From: Mycolicibacterium brisbanense
GTDB taxonomy: Bacteria; Actinomycetota; Actinomycetes; Mycobacteriales; Mycobacteriaceae
DNA length: 64,000 nt
Assembly (NCBI RefSeq): GCF_001570425.1
Contig: NZ_BCSX01000001.1
Span: forward strand, 1-64,000
Direction: 5' to 3'
A program made the position numbers and the translations under genes. The stretch's first letter is position 1. Each line of letters starts with the position of its first letter. The notes under the pieces were generated by a model. That model was not told the DNA's origin and did no database searches. It worked only from the letters and a program-made list of their open reading frames with translations. This document shows positions 35,911 through 45,740 of the stretch, piece by piece.

Positions 35911-36963
35911 ATGCGGTTGACCAATCTCGTCGACGTGGTGGGATGTCATGCCGAGGGAGAGATCGGCAACGTGGTGGTCGGTGGGATCGGTGACGTACCC
36001 GGCCAGACGATGTTCGACAAGCGCAACTATCTACAAAAACATCGCGACGAGCTCAGGCAGCGGCTGCTGCACGAGCCGCGCGGCAATGTCGTGCGATCGA
36101 CCAACGTCGTTCTCCCGTCCAGCAATCCGAAGGCCGCCATGGGTTACGTGGTGATGGAATCGACCGAGTACCCGGTGATGTCGGGCAGCAACACCATCTG
36201 CGTGGCCACCGTATTGCTCGAAACCGGGATGGTCCCGATGATCGAGCCGATCACCACCCTCACGCTGGAGTCACCGGCGGGACTGATCGAGCTCGAATGC
36301 GCTTGTAATGACGGCAAGGTGACCAGTGTTCGGTTCATCAATCAGCCGGCCTTTGTCTATCACCTCGACGCAGAGATTGATGTGCCAGGCATCGGCCCGC
36401 TCACCGTCGATGTCGCCTGGGGCGGCATGGCTTATGTGCTCGTCGATGCCGCAACCGTAGGTCTGCGCATTGAACCAGCGCAGGCCCGCGATCTATGCCA
36501 TCTCGGCCAGCGCATCAAAGAGGCAGCTGCCGAACAGCTTTCGGCTGTGCACCCAGTCCATCCCGAATATCCCGGCATCACCCAGACCGAATTCACCACA
36601 CCGATCGAGCGAGTCGACGGGCAACTGACCGCTTCCAATGCTGTGATCGTCTCACCAGGGCGTGTGGATCGCAGCGCGTGCGGTACAGGCACATCCGCAC
36701 GACTGGCGGTGCTGCATGCGCGCGGCCAGATCGAACCCGGTGAGCACTTCATTCACCGATCGATCATCGGGACGCAGTTCGATGGCGTCATCGAGAGTTG
36801 CACCACACAGGGCGATCTCGCGGCGGTGGTGCCCAGCATCGCCGGCCAGGCCTGGATCACCGATTTCACCAAAGTGGTCTTGGATCCATCCGACCCATTC
36901 CCGACGGGATACACCGTGACCGACACCTGGCTGGCGCCAATCTCGACCGACGTGGTCCATTGA
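35911..36963 (+). CDS. Proline racemase family protein (4-hydroxyproline epimerase or 3-hydroxyproline dehydratase type)
   Basis: This enzyme of 350 aa belongs to the diaminopimelate-epimerase-like proline racemase family. The second catalytic motif is intact (DRSACGTGTSARLAVL). The first motif, normally MCGHG-like with a catalytic Cys, here reads VMSGSNTIC with Ser in place of the Cys. Ser-Cys members exist and differ in activity from the Cys-Cys racemases, so the reaction is uncertain between epimerisation and dehydration of a hydroxyproline. The N-terminus MRLTNLVDVVGCHAEGE is typical. GGAGAGG precedes the ATG. Its neighbour is the DapA-family lyase. Confidence 0.83.
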   Translation: MRLTNLVDVVGCHAEGEIGNVVVGGIGDVPGQTMFDKRNYLQKHRDELRQRLLHEPRGNVVRSTNVVLPSSNPKAAMGYVVMESTEYPVMSGSNTICVATVLLETGMVPMIEPITTLTLESPAGLIELECACNDGKVTSVRFINQPAFVYHLDAEIDVPGIGPLTVDVAWGGMAYVLVDAATVGLRIEPAQARDLCHLGQRIKEAAAEQLSAVHPVHPEYPGITQTEFTTPIERVDGQLTASNAVIVSPGRVDRSACGTGTSARLAVLHARGQIEPGEHFIHRSIIGTQFDGVIESCTTQGDLAAVVPSIAGQAWITDFTKVVLDPSDPFPTGYTVTDTWLAPISTDVVH

Positions 36964-37004
36964 CTCGGCCGCGCAGGCTGGGCTTAACGTAGCTGGGGCG
37001 GCCG

Positions 37005-37017
37005 TATACTGTCGACT
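37005..37017 (+). promoter_or_regulatory. -10 box and operator at the gntR promoter
   Basis: TATACT (37005-37010) is an excellent -10 box, 31 bases before the gntR GTG. ACTGTCGACT (37008-37017) overlaps it and keeps the TGTCGAC core of the cluster palindrome, six of ten bases matching TTGTCGACAA. This suggests autorepression. Confidence 0.5.
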
Positions 37018-37041
37018 AGATTCCATCAGGGAAAGAAGACC

Positions 37042-37737
37042 GTGGCCACGTTCGCACCGCTTGAGCACCAAAAGGCGCCGACTGCTGTTCTCGCGCAGAT
37101 CAGGCAGGCGATCCTGTCGGGCGAGCTCCCGGCTGGCGCACAGTTGCGCGAAGCCCATATCGCTGACGAGATGAAGATCAGTCGCTCACCGGTACGCGAG
37201 GCCCTGAGCCGGCTGGAAGAAGAAGGTCTCGTTGAGAAGGTGCCGTTCAAGGGCGCTTTCGTGGCATCGGTCTCCCCCGCCACAGTCGCCGAGATCGCGG
37301 CGCTGCGCTCCCTGCTCGAGCCGTATGCGGTGAGCCTGGCAATCGCGAACCTCAAAGAGGCCGACTGGAAGAATCTGCGCCGGATCGTCGAGCAACTCGA
37401 CCGTGCAGTCGGCAAGGACCCGGTCACTGAAATCGAGAAGCACCTGGCGTTTCACCGCTATTTCTACGAGCGGTGCGGCAACGCATCCCTGTTGTCCATC
37501 TGGCGGGATTGGGAATCGAAACTGCGGTTGTTCTTCATCGTCGACCATGAGGCGTTCCGGGACGCGCGCGACGTCGCACAAGTTCACCTGGATCTGATCT
37601 CCACGATCCAGTCGGGTGACGCGGCCGCGATCAGGGCGGCCTTCGCCCACCACGTTCACGACGCCCCAGGCGTCGAGGTCGGCGATCCGCTCTCGCGCAA
37701 GGATCCGGCTCCGCGATCGTCGACCCGCTCGGCGTAG
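37042..37737 (+). CDS. GntR family transcriptional regulator, FadR (FCD) subfamily
   Basis: This is a repressor-type regulator of 231 aa. The winged helix-turn-helix spans about residues 10-75 (VLAQIRQAILSGELPAGAQLREAHIADEMKISRSPVREALSRLEEEGLVEKVPFKGAFVAS). The FCD effector domain follows, with the metal-ligand pattern around EIEKHLAFHRYFYERCGN and a C-terminal HHVHDAPG. FadR-type proteins bind sites of the form TNGTNNNACNA, and TTGTCGACAA fits that pattern. Copies of the site sit at promoters of this cluster and at its own, so it is the best candidate regulator. The start is GTG. Confidence 0.92.
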   Translation: MATFAPLEHQKAPTAVLAQIRQAILSGELPAGAQLREAHIADEMKISRSPVREALSRLEEEGLVEKVPFKGAFVASVSPATVAEIAALRSLLEPYAVSLAIANLKEADWKNLRRIVEQLDRAVGKDPVTEIEKHLAFHRYFYERCGNASLLSIWRDWESKLRLFFIVDHEAFRDARDVAQVHLDLISTIQSGDAAAIRAAFAHHVHDAPGVEVGDPLSRKDPAPRSSTRSA

Positions 37738-37752
37738 CGACCGGCTCGACAG

Positions 37753-39180
37753 TCAGACCCCGCGCTCCACGGGCAGCAGCCCACGATCCACAGCGGCAAC
37801 CAGCGCGGCGTGGTCGGCCTCGGTTTGATCGGCATACCGCCGGGCGAACAGACACAGCGCCTGATCCACTCGGTCCGAGCCGCCCATGTAGCCGGCGATC
37901 ATCGACGCGCCACTCGTGCGGGCATGGCCCTTCGCGAGCAGCTGTCCGACCACACCCGCGTAGTCGGTGAGCGCGTCGGCATCGATGGCATCCAGCGGAA
38001 TGGTGCCTTTCATATTGCGGAACTGCCGCACGTAATACTGTCGACCGTCCATGCTCGTCCAGCCCAGTAGTGGATCGCTGACGGTCTGTAGCGCCTGCTG
38101 ATACTCCACCACACGCTGTCCCTGGTGCGCGTGCCAGGCGGATTCACCGTGGACGTACCGCGCGAGCACCGACCGGCGGGCTTGTTTGAGCTGCAGGAAG
38201 ATGACATCGTCGGGCGTCGAGCCTTCGAGCAGCGCCACGTAGGCACGCAATCCGACACTGCCGACGCCGACCACCTTGTGCGCGACGTCGACGAGCGTGT
38301 AACCACCGAGCATGCGACGCCAGTGCGGGGCCAGCGTGCACAGATACTCGTCGAGCGCTTCGGCGAGCTGATCGGCGTCCGGTTCGGACAGCCGGGTGAT
38401 CAGCGGGGGCTCCTCCACCAGCCGGCGTACTCCCGCGACCTCCTCGGTGAACCGGGGCAGGGCGCGGTCACTCGTGCGGTTGCGGGCTCGCTTGGCGGCG
38501 CGGTTCACCTCGTCCTGCAGCTTGCCCCCGGCCTCGGCCGCCAATTCGTCGGCGCCGATCCGCTGGAACGAGCGGGCGAACAGCGGCTGATCGGCAAGCC
38601 AGCGAATCTGCTTGCGGTAGGACGCAACACAGGCTTGCACCGACGTGGCGCACTGCTCTTCGGTGGCGCCGTTGTGCCGGCCCGCGACCCAGATACTGGC
38701 CACCAACCGGCGCAGGTCCCATTCCCACCCACCAGGATGGGCCTCGTCGAAATCGTTGAGATCGATGACCAGATCCCGCTCGGGCGACGCATAGAACCCG
38801 AAGTTGCCCAGATGCGCGTCACCGCAGACGACCGGGTTGATGCCGGTGCTCGGGAGGTGCGCGACGTCGTCGGCCATGACCACCGCCGAACCACGCAGAA
38901 AGCCGTACGGGGACGCGACCATACGGCCGACCCGGATTGGAATGAGCCGGTCGACGCGGCCTTCGTGGCTGATCGTAATCAGCTGGATCGGGTCGGGCCG
39001 GCCGATGCGCAGATCCCAATCTGCCAGCGTGCGACGCGGAACTCGCTTCCGCAGCCCCTTACCGATCGCGTACCGCTCGGCACGCGACACCGGTCGGTGC
39101 CGCAGCGACCGGTAGGAGGTGCTGTCGACCTCGGCCAGCACCGTATGGCTGCTGCCGTTGGTCTGCGAAGCGCTGATCAC
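37753..39180 (-). CDS. DUF2252 domain-containing protein
   Basis: This is a conserved actinobacterial protein of unknown function (475 aa) matching DUF2252 along nearly its whole length. The segments NPVVCGDAHLGNFGFYASPERDLVIDLNDFDEAHPGGWEWDLRRL resemble the catalytic loop (GDAHxGN) and metal-binding Asp of aminoglycoside phosphotransferase-like kinases, so kinase activity is conceivable. It is convergent with gntR, with a 15-base gap. Nothing in the sequence links it to the neighbouring pathway. Confidence 0.85.
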   Translation of the reverse strand: MISASQTNGSSHTVLAEVDSTSYRSLRHRPVSRAERYAIGKGLRKRVPRRTLADWDLRIGRPDPIQLITISHEGRVDRLIPIRVGRMVASPYGFLRGSAVVMADDVAHLPSTGINPVVCGDAHLGNFGFYASPERDLVIDLNDFDEAHPGGWEWDLRRLVASIWVAGRHNGATEEQCATSVQACVASYRKQIRWLADQPLFARSFQRIGADELAAEAGGKLQDEVNRAAKRARNRTSDRALPRFTEEVAGVRRLVEEPPLITRLSEPDADQLAEALDEYLCTLAPHWRRMLGGYTLVDVAHKVVGVGSVGLRAYVALLEGSTPDDVIFLQLKQARRSVLARYVHGESAWHAHQGQRVVEYQQALQTVSDPLLGWTSMDGRQYYVRQFRNMKGTIPLDAIDADALTDYAGVVGQLLAKGHARTSGASMIAGYMGGSDRVDQALCLFARRYADQTEADHAALVAAVDRGLLPVERGV

Positions 39181-39196
39181 AGGCTGATGGTACGAC

Positions 39197-40243
39197 TCAG
39201 GCTGAACGACAGGGTTCGATGATGGTCATCCCGGGACCCGTCGGCGCATCCATGGCCGCCAGCGCCGCACCGGCCTCGTCGAGTCCGACCACCCGGGTCA
39301 CCAGCCGTTCCGGGTCGAGCGCACCGCTCGCAAGGAGCTCGAGCATCGCCGGATAGTCCACGGCGGGCATCCCGTGCGAGCCGAGCACCGCGAGCTCGTG
39401 GGCGATCACGCGGTCCATCGGCAGAGCGGTCTGTGCGGCGTCGCCGAGCAACAGACCCACTTGCACGTGGCGGCCGCGACGGCGCAGCGAGGACACCGAG
39501 GCAGCCGCGACCGCGGGATGGCCGATGGCGTCGACCCCGATGTGCGCCCCTCCCCCGGTGCGATGGACGACTTCGGTTGCGACGTCGTCGATCTCAGCGC
39601 CGTTGATCAGTTCATCGGCGCCCAGCGCACCGGCCGTCGCGAGGGCTTCCGCGCTGCGGTCGACGGCAACGACGTTGGCGCCGAAGGCTTTCGCGATCAT
39701 CACCGCCGACAGACCGACGCCACCGCAGCCATGGACCGCGACCCACTGTCCGGGCCGCACGGCGCCGTGGGTGACGACCGCTCGAAACGACGTGGCGAAC
39801 CGGCACCCCAGAGCTGCCGCCGCGACGAACGACACGGTATCCGGCAGCCGCACCAGATTGGTCTGCGCGCGTGGCACAGCCACCTGCCGAGCGAAGGAGC
39901 CCGGCAGGGTGAACCCGGGCTGCAGTTGGTCGGGGCACACCTGCGCGTCACCGGCGACGCAGTACTCACACAGCCCGCAACCCAGCACGAACGGCACCGT
40001 GACCCGCTCCCCCACCTGCCAGCCGGTGACCTCCGTGCCGACCGCTGCGATGGTCCCGGCGAACTCGTGCCCGGGGATGATCGGCACTTCGACCGGATCG
40101 TGACCGCGCCAGGCATGCCAGTCGGAACGGCACACTCCCGTCGCGGCCACGTCGATGATCACGCCATCGGCAGGGCATTGCGGATCGGCCACATCGACAA
40201 CCGTCGGCAGCACACCGACCTCGGGATACACCACGGCTCGCAC
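39197..40243 (-). CDS. Zinc-dependent alcohol dehydrogenase
   Basis: This is a medium-chain dehydrogenase of 348 aa. Catalytic zinc ligands are in TGVCRSDWHAWRGHDP and IIPGHEFAG. Structural zinc is bound by four Cys in CGLCEYCVAGDAQVC. The Rossmann motif is GCGGVGLSAVMIA, followed by Asp in VVAVDRS, which favours NAD over NADP. It probably oxidises an alcohol of unknown identity. It is on the same strand as the DUF2252 gene and 16 bases upstream of it. Confidence 0.9.
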   Translation of the reverse strand: MRAVVYPEVGVLPTVVDVADPQCPADGVIIDVAATGVCRSDWHAWRGHDPVEVPIIPGHEFAGTIAAVGTEVTGWQVGERVTVPFVLGCGLCEYCVAGDAQVCPDQLQPGFTLPGSFARQVAVPRAQTNLVRLPDTVSFVAAAALGCRFATSFRAVVTHGAVRPGQWVAVHGCGGVGLSAVMIAKAFGANVVAVDRSAEALATAGALGADELINGAEIDDVATEVVHRTGGGAHIGVDAIGHPAVAAASVSSLRRRGRHVQVGLLLGDAAQTALPMDRVIAHELAVLGSHGMPAVDYPAMLELLASGALDPERLVTRVVGLDEAGAALAAMDAPTGPGMTIIEPCRSA

Positions 40244-40273
40244 AAGTAGATGGTAGGTGGCCCGGTTGGTTGC

Positions 40274-40948
40274 TCAGCGGTGTCGCTTGAGGATGAACTC
40301 GACCGTGCGTCCCCCGAGTGCCTCGCGTACCGGCGTGGTCATCTCCACCTGGCGGCGGGCCTGTTCGACGATGGGCGTGTGCGGATCGAGCACCGACAGG
40401 TAAACCTCATGGGCGGCAAGCGATTCGACGGCCCGATCGGTATAGCCGTCAACCAGCTCGTAGTGCGTCGGGTCCGGCCCGTTCTCGAACAGCCACGCAG
40501 GCGGCTCGACCAGACTGTCGTACGCCTCCGCGACCGCGTGCGCGAACTCGATGTGGTCTCGTTGGTTGGGCGCGTCGGGCGCCCAGCTCGGGCCGCTGTA
40601 GATCGTGACGACGAGGTCGGGATGCAGGCTCGCCATGGTCGCGGCGATCTTGGCCCGCAGCTCGGGGGTGTTGCGGATGTCGCTGTCCGGAAAGTCCCAG
40701 AACGCCACGTCGCTGACTCCGACGAGGGCCGCCGACCGGCGCTGCTCCACTTCCCGCAACGGTCCGGCCTGTTCGGGCGGCATGCCGGCGATTCCCCTCT
40801 CGCCACGAGAGGCCAGGGCGTAGTGCACGGTCTTGCCGGAATCGGTCCACTTGGCGACGGCCGCACCGACGCCGTACTCGGGATCGTCCGGGTGAGGCAC
40901 CAGCACGAGTGCGATCTGCCAGTCCGCAGGGAACGGTTGCTCCGTCAT
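40274..40948 (-). CDS. PIG-L family deacetylase (MshB/Mca-like)
   Basis: This is a zinc-dependent N-acetyl-glucosaminyl deacetylase-fold protein (224 aa). The metal motif PHPDDPEYG is near the N-terminus and the third ligand His is in NQRDHIEFAHAV. In mycobacteria this fold includes the mycothiol enzymes MshB and Mca, but this protein is shorter, so a different amide substrate is likely. ATG 40948 has AAAGGTG at a good distance. An in-frame ATG at 40990 would add 14 residues. Confidence 0.87.
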   Translation of the reverse strand: MTEQPFPADWQIALVLVPHPDDPEYGVGAAVAKWTDSGKTVHYALASRGERGIAGMPPEQAGPLREVEQRRSAALVGVSDVAFWDFPDSDIRNTPELRAKIAATMASLHPDLVVTIYSGPSWAPDAPNQRDHIEFAHAVAEAYDSLVEPPAWLFENGPDPTHYELVDGYTDRAVESLAAHEVYLSVLDPHTPIVEQARRQVEMTTPVREALGGRTVEFILKRHR

Positions 40949-41206
40949 GGCGACACCTTTCTGCTCTGCGATGTCGGTGTCGTCTGTCATTCTGTGCCCA
41001 TATGGAGGCGCGAATGAATGTCCGTGCGCTGATCGGCGCACCGTGAGCCTTACGTACCTGGGCAGGGACGCATCCGAGCCTTACCCGCGAGCCGTACCTG
41101 ATCGTTGTCATGGATGGTGACGGCATCCGCGACGCTGTCCAAAATGCACGTTTCGCGAATTATCTGGAGGAGTGCATCGAGCGAGCCCAGCGTCGCTGAC
41201 CGCAGC

Positions 41207-42571
41207 TCAGAACCAGCCCGGCGGCCGGTAGACGGCACCGGGATGATCCGCAGCCAGCAGGGGTCCGGTACCGCCGAGCCGCTCGCGCAGGGTGACGCGC
41301 TCGGTGTCAGCGGGGACCCGGTCACGCCGGCGCAGCTCGGGCACCACGTGACGGGCGAAGTCGACGAAGGTGCCCGGCGTCGTGACGTAGGCCAGGTTGA
41401 ATCCGTCGACGCCGGCTTCCTCGACCCAACGTTCGAGTTCGTCGGCAACTTCGGTGGGTGAACCGACCACCACCGGCCCGCGGCCGCCGAGACCGACCTC
41501 CTGGGCCAACTGCGCCGCCGTCCACGAGCGGTCCGGCGTGGTAAACGACGCCAGCGCAGAGCGATTCGCCTCGGTCTGGACGTATCTCAGGGGTTCGTCC
41601 GGGCCGAGCTCGGCCAGGTCCACCCCGGTCCAGCCGCCGAACAGCGCCAGCGCACCGTCGGTGCTCACATACCGCCGGTAGTCGTGCAGCTTGGCGACGG
41701 CCGCCTCATGGGTCTCGGCGACGATCGGGGTCAGCATCGTGAACACCTTGATGGACTGCGGATCTCGGCCGTGTTCGGCTGCGGCGTCGCGCAGCGCCTT
41801 GACCGGCTTGGCGACGATCTCGGGCGTCGGGCCCGACACGAAGACCGCCTCGGCGTGCGCCGCGGCGAACTGGACTCCGCGCGGCGAGGCGCCCGCCTGA
41901 AACAGCACGGGCGTGCGCTGCGGGGACGGTTCGCACAGGAACGGCCCCGGGACGTTGAAGTAGCGGCCCTTGTGCTCGATGTCATGCACTTTGGCCGGGT
42001 CGGTGAACACGCCCCGATCGCGGTCGCGGATCACGGCGCCCGGCTCCCACGACGCCTCCCACAGCTTGTAGCAGACCTCGAGGTATTCCTCGGCGATCTC
42101 GTAGCGTTCGTCGTGCGGGATCTGGGCGTCCAGCCCGAGATTACGGGCGGCACTGTCGAGATAGGAGGTGACGATGTTCCAGGCCACCCGGCCGCCGGTC
42201 AGGTGATCCAGCGTCGAGAATCGGCGGGCCAGAGCGTAGGGCTGCTCGTAGGTCAGCGACACCGTGACGCCGAACCCGAGGGTTTCGGTGACCGCCGCCA
42301 TGGCGGACACGGTCAGCGTGGGGTCGTTGACCGGTACCTGCGCGGCATCGGTCACGGCCGCATCCCGTGAACCGCCGTACACGTCGTAGACGCCGAGCAC
42401 GTCGGCGAGGAACAACGCGTCGAAGCCACCGGCCTCCAGCGTGCGGGCCAACTCCGTCCAGTACCCGAGCTCGCGGTAGCGGTAGCCCTGGTCGTCGGGA
42501 TGACGCCACAGCCCTGCTGACTGATGTCCGACGCAGGCCATGTCGAAGGCGTTGAGATAGATCCTGTTCAT
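41207..42571 (-). CDS. LLM class flavin-dependent monooxygenase, NtaA/SnaA/DszA type
   Basis: This is a two-component FMNH2-dependent monooxygenase of 454 aa. Family features are MNRIYLNAFDMACVGHQSAGLWRHP at the N-terminus, FDALFLADVLGVYDVY, EQPYALARRFSTLDHLTGGRVAWNIVTS and PGPFLCEPSPQRTPVLFQAGASPRG. Relatives oxidise chelators, sulfonated compounds and dibenzothiophene sulfone. The ATG overlaps the stop of the upstream MFS gene (ATGA), so import by that transporter followed by oxidation is a reasonable model. A flavin reductase partner is not adjacent. Confidence 0.9.
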   Translation of the reverse strand: MNRIYLNAFDMACVGHQSAGLWRHPDDQGYRYRELGYWTELARTLEAGGFDALFLADVLGVYDVYGGSRDAAVTDAAQVPVNDPTLTVSAMAAVTETLGFGVTVSLTYEQPYALARRFSTLDHLTGGRVAWNIVTSYLDSAARNLGLDAQIPHDERYEIAEEYLEVCYKLWEASWEPGAVIRDRDRGVFTDPAKVHDIEHKGRYFNVPGPFLCEPSPQRTPVLFQAGASPRGVQFAAAHAEAVFVSGPTPEIVAKPVKALRDAAAEHGRDPQSIKVFTMLTPIVAETHEAAVAKLHDYRRYVSTDGALALFGGWTGVDLAELGPDEPLRYVQTEANRSALASFTTPDRSWTAAQLAQEVGLGGRGPVVVGSPTEVADELERWVEEAGVDGFNLAYVTTPGTFVDFARHVVPELRRRDRVPADTERVTLRERLGGTGPLLAADHPGAVYRPPGWF

Positions 42572-43875
42572 TGCGCATCCCCGATCTGATCCAGATTTGT
42601 TTCCCGCGCGAAGTAGGCGGATGCCAGCGTGATCGCGGTCAGCACCGCGAAATACCCGACGATCAGGCAGGGGCTGCCCCCACCGGCCACCAGCAGAGCC
42701 GCTGCGATCAACGGTGCGAATCCACCCGAGAGCACCGCACCGATCTGATACCCGAGCGATGCACCGCTGTAGCGCAGGCGGGTGTCGAACAGTTCACCGA
42801 ACCAGGCCGCCTGGGGCCCGTACATGGCGTCGTGCGCGATGTTGATCCCGAACACGATGGACAGCACGATCGCGACGTGGGATCCGGTGCCGGCGGCCAC
42901 GAAGAACAGGGTCAGGGCCACCAAACCCGCCACCGCACCGAACAGATACGGTGGCCGTCTGCCCACCCGGTCGGACAGCATCGCCCACGCCGGCGTGCTG
43001 ATCAGGCCGATGGCCGACGCGATGAGGACGGCTGTCAGGCCGACCTGGCTGCCCGCCTCTGAATCCGCAAGGTAGGTCAGTGAATACGTGGTCAGCAGGA
43101 CGAACAGGGCGATCTGTGAGAACCGTAACCCGGTGGTGATCAACACATTTCGCGGCTGGGTACGCAGCACCTCCAGCACCGGCAACCGCACCACCTCGCC
43201 GCGGTCCCGGATTCGCGTGAACACCTCGGCGTCGGTGAGCCTGAGCCGGATCACCAGCCCGATCACGACGAGAACGGCACTCAGCAGGAACGGGATTCGC
43301 CAGCCGTAGCTGAGGAAGGCATCGGGGCCCGTGATCGTCCTCGTCGCGTAGAAGACCCCCGTCGACAGCAACATGCCTGCCGGCGAGCCCAATTGCGTGA
43401 AACTGCCGAACAGGCCGCGGCGCCCCGCCGGCGCATGCTCCACCGAGAGCAGTGCCGCGCCGCCCCATTCCGCGCCCACCGCAAGGCCCTGTAGCAACCG
43501 CAGGCTCACCAGCAGTGCCGGAGCCAGCAGCCCAACCTGGGCGTACGTCGGCAAAAGCCCGATCGCGAAAGTGCTCAGGCCCATCCCGACGAGCGCGGTC
43601 ACCAGAACAGCCTTGCGTCCCAACCGGTCTCCGTAGTGACCTGAGATCAGCGCGCCGAGCGGCCGCGCCCCGAACCCCGCCGCATAGGTCGCGAACGAGG
43701 CCAGCGTTCCCGCTGTCGATGAGATGTTCGGGAAGAACAGTGGTTTGAAGACCAGCGCTGCGGCCGTGGCATACAGATAGAAGTCGTACCACTCGATCGT
43801 GGTGCCGACCGCACTGCCCAACGCGACGGTGCGCGCAGTGGGTTTGGCCGCTGAACGTGGGGCAGTAAGCGTCAC
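42568..43875 (-). CDS. MFS transporter, metabolite:H+ symporter (MHS) family
   Basis: This is a twelve-helix symporter of 435 aa. The MHS signature is clear: GSAVGTTIEWYDFYLYATAAALVF at the start, GDRLGRKAVLV (MFS loop 2-3 motif) and LQGLAVGAEWGGAALLSVEHAP. Such proteins import organic acids and related compounds. GTG 43875 is chosen as the start because the family begins close to that residue; the upstream extension is not family-like. It is co-transcribed with the LLM monooxygenase through an ATGA overlap. Confidence 0.9.
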   Translation of the reverse strand: MTLTAPRSAAKPTARTVALGSAVGTTIEWYDFYLYATAAALVFKPLFFPNISSTAGTLASFATYAAGFGARPLGALISGHYGDRLGRKAVLVTALVGMGLSTFAIGLLPTYAQVGLLAPALLVSLRLLQGLAVGAEWGGAALLSVEHAPAGRRGLFGSFTQLGSPAGMLLSTGVFYATRTITGPDAFLSYGWRIPFLLSAVLVVIGLVIRLRLTDAEVFTRIRDRGEVVRLPVLEVLRTQPRNVLITTGLRFSQIALFVLLTTYSLTYLADSEAGSQVGLTAVLIASAIGLISTPAWAMLSDRVGRRPPYLFGAVAGLVALTLFFVAAGTGSHVAIVLSIVFGINIAHDAMYGPQAAWFGELFDTRLRYSGASLGYQIGAVLSGGFAPLIAAALLVAGGGSPCLIVGYFAVLTAITLASAYFARETNLDQIGDAQ

Positions 43876-43947
43876 GTGGCCACAGACTATGCAGCACTGA
43901 GGCCACCCGGAAGGTTTGTCCTCACCGTGACGCAAAAGGGTCGGGAG

Positions 43948-44556
43948 TCACCGCCCGATCGTCACACCGTGCACCACGATCGCGGTGGTCTGGGCCACCC
44001 ATTCGTCGTCGAGGTCGCTGCCCGGCCACAACAGCATTCTCAGCATGGTGGCCCCGCCGATGATCTCCACCAGCCGGTCGGGGTCGACGTCCGCGTGCAC
44101 CTCACCGCGGGCGATGCCGTCGACCACCCGCTCGCGCACCGCGGCGAACATCCCGGTGAAGCGGGCCATCACCCGGGCGTTGAGCTCGGGGTCGGCGGCC
44201 ACGTCGGCGACCAGCCCCGGCAAGGCGGCACGCACCACGGGACTGGTGAACACGTCGCGAGCGGCGCTGATCATTGCCCGCACGTCGGCGGCGACATCGC
44301 CTGCCGGGGTGGCCAGCGCACTCGGCGCCGCGGGGAACACGGCCTCGTGCACGAGTTCGGCCTTGCTCGACCACCTCCGATACAGCGCTGTCTTGGTGGT
44401 CTGCGCGCGTTCGGCGACGGCGGCCATGGTGACTGCTGAATAGCCGATTTCGACAAGCAGATCCGCGGTGGCGCGCAGTATGGCAGCGTCGATGCGCGGG
44501 TCGCGCGGGCGGCCGGCGCCGGAAACCTTGCCATTCGTAGACGGGTCTGCTTTCAT
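43948..44556 (-). CDS. TetR/AcrR family transcriptional regulator
   Basis: This is a repressor of 202 aa. The HTH is near residues 20-65 (AAILRATADLLVEIGYSAVTMAAVAERAQTTKTALYRRW), preceded by the common GRPRDPRIDA. The C-terminal helical domain contains RMLLWPGSDLDDEWV. ATG 44556 is used; GTG 44568 upstream is an alternative and sits close to a TACGAT box, as in leaderless mRNAs. It diverges from a phosphotransferase operon, with the inverted repeat TTCCG-TC-CGGAA between, so that operon is its probable target. Confidence 0.9.
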   Translation of the reverse strand: MKADPSTNGKVSGAGRPRDPRIDAAILRATADLLVEIGYSAVTMAAVAERAQTTKTALYRRWSSKAELVHEAVFPAAPSALATPAGDVAADVRAMISAARDVFTSPVVRAALPGLVADVAADPELNARVMARFTGMFAAVRERVVDGIARGEVHADVDPDRLVEIIGGATMLRMLLWPGSDLDDEWVAQTTAIVVHGVTIGR

Positions 44557-44558
44557 AA

Positions 44559-45739
<1,181 letters not shown>

Positions 45740-45740
<1 letters not shown>

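Noticed and set aside
41047..41196. Plus-strand open stretch ending MDGDGIRDAVQNARFANY...
   Set aside because: Its composition looks protein-like, but it is only about 50 codons with no start context or recognisable family. It could be a gene remnant but is not supportable.
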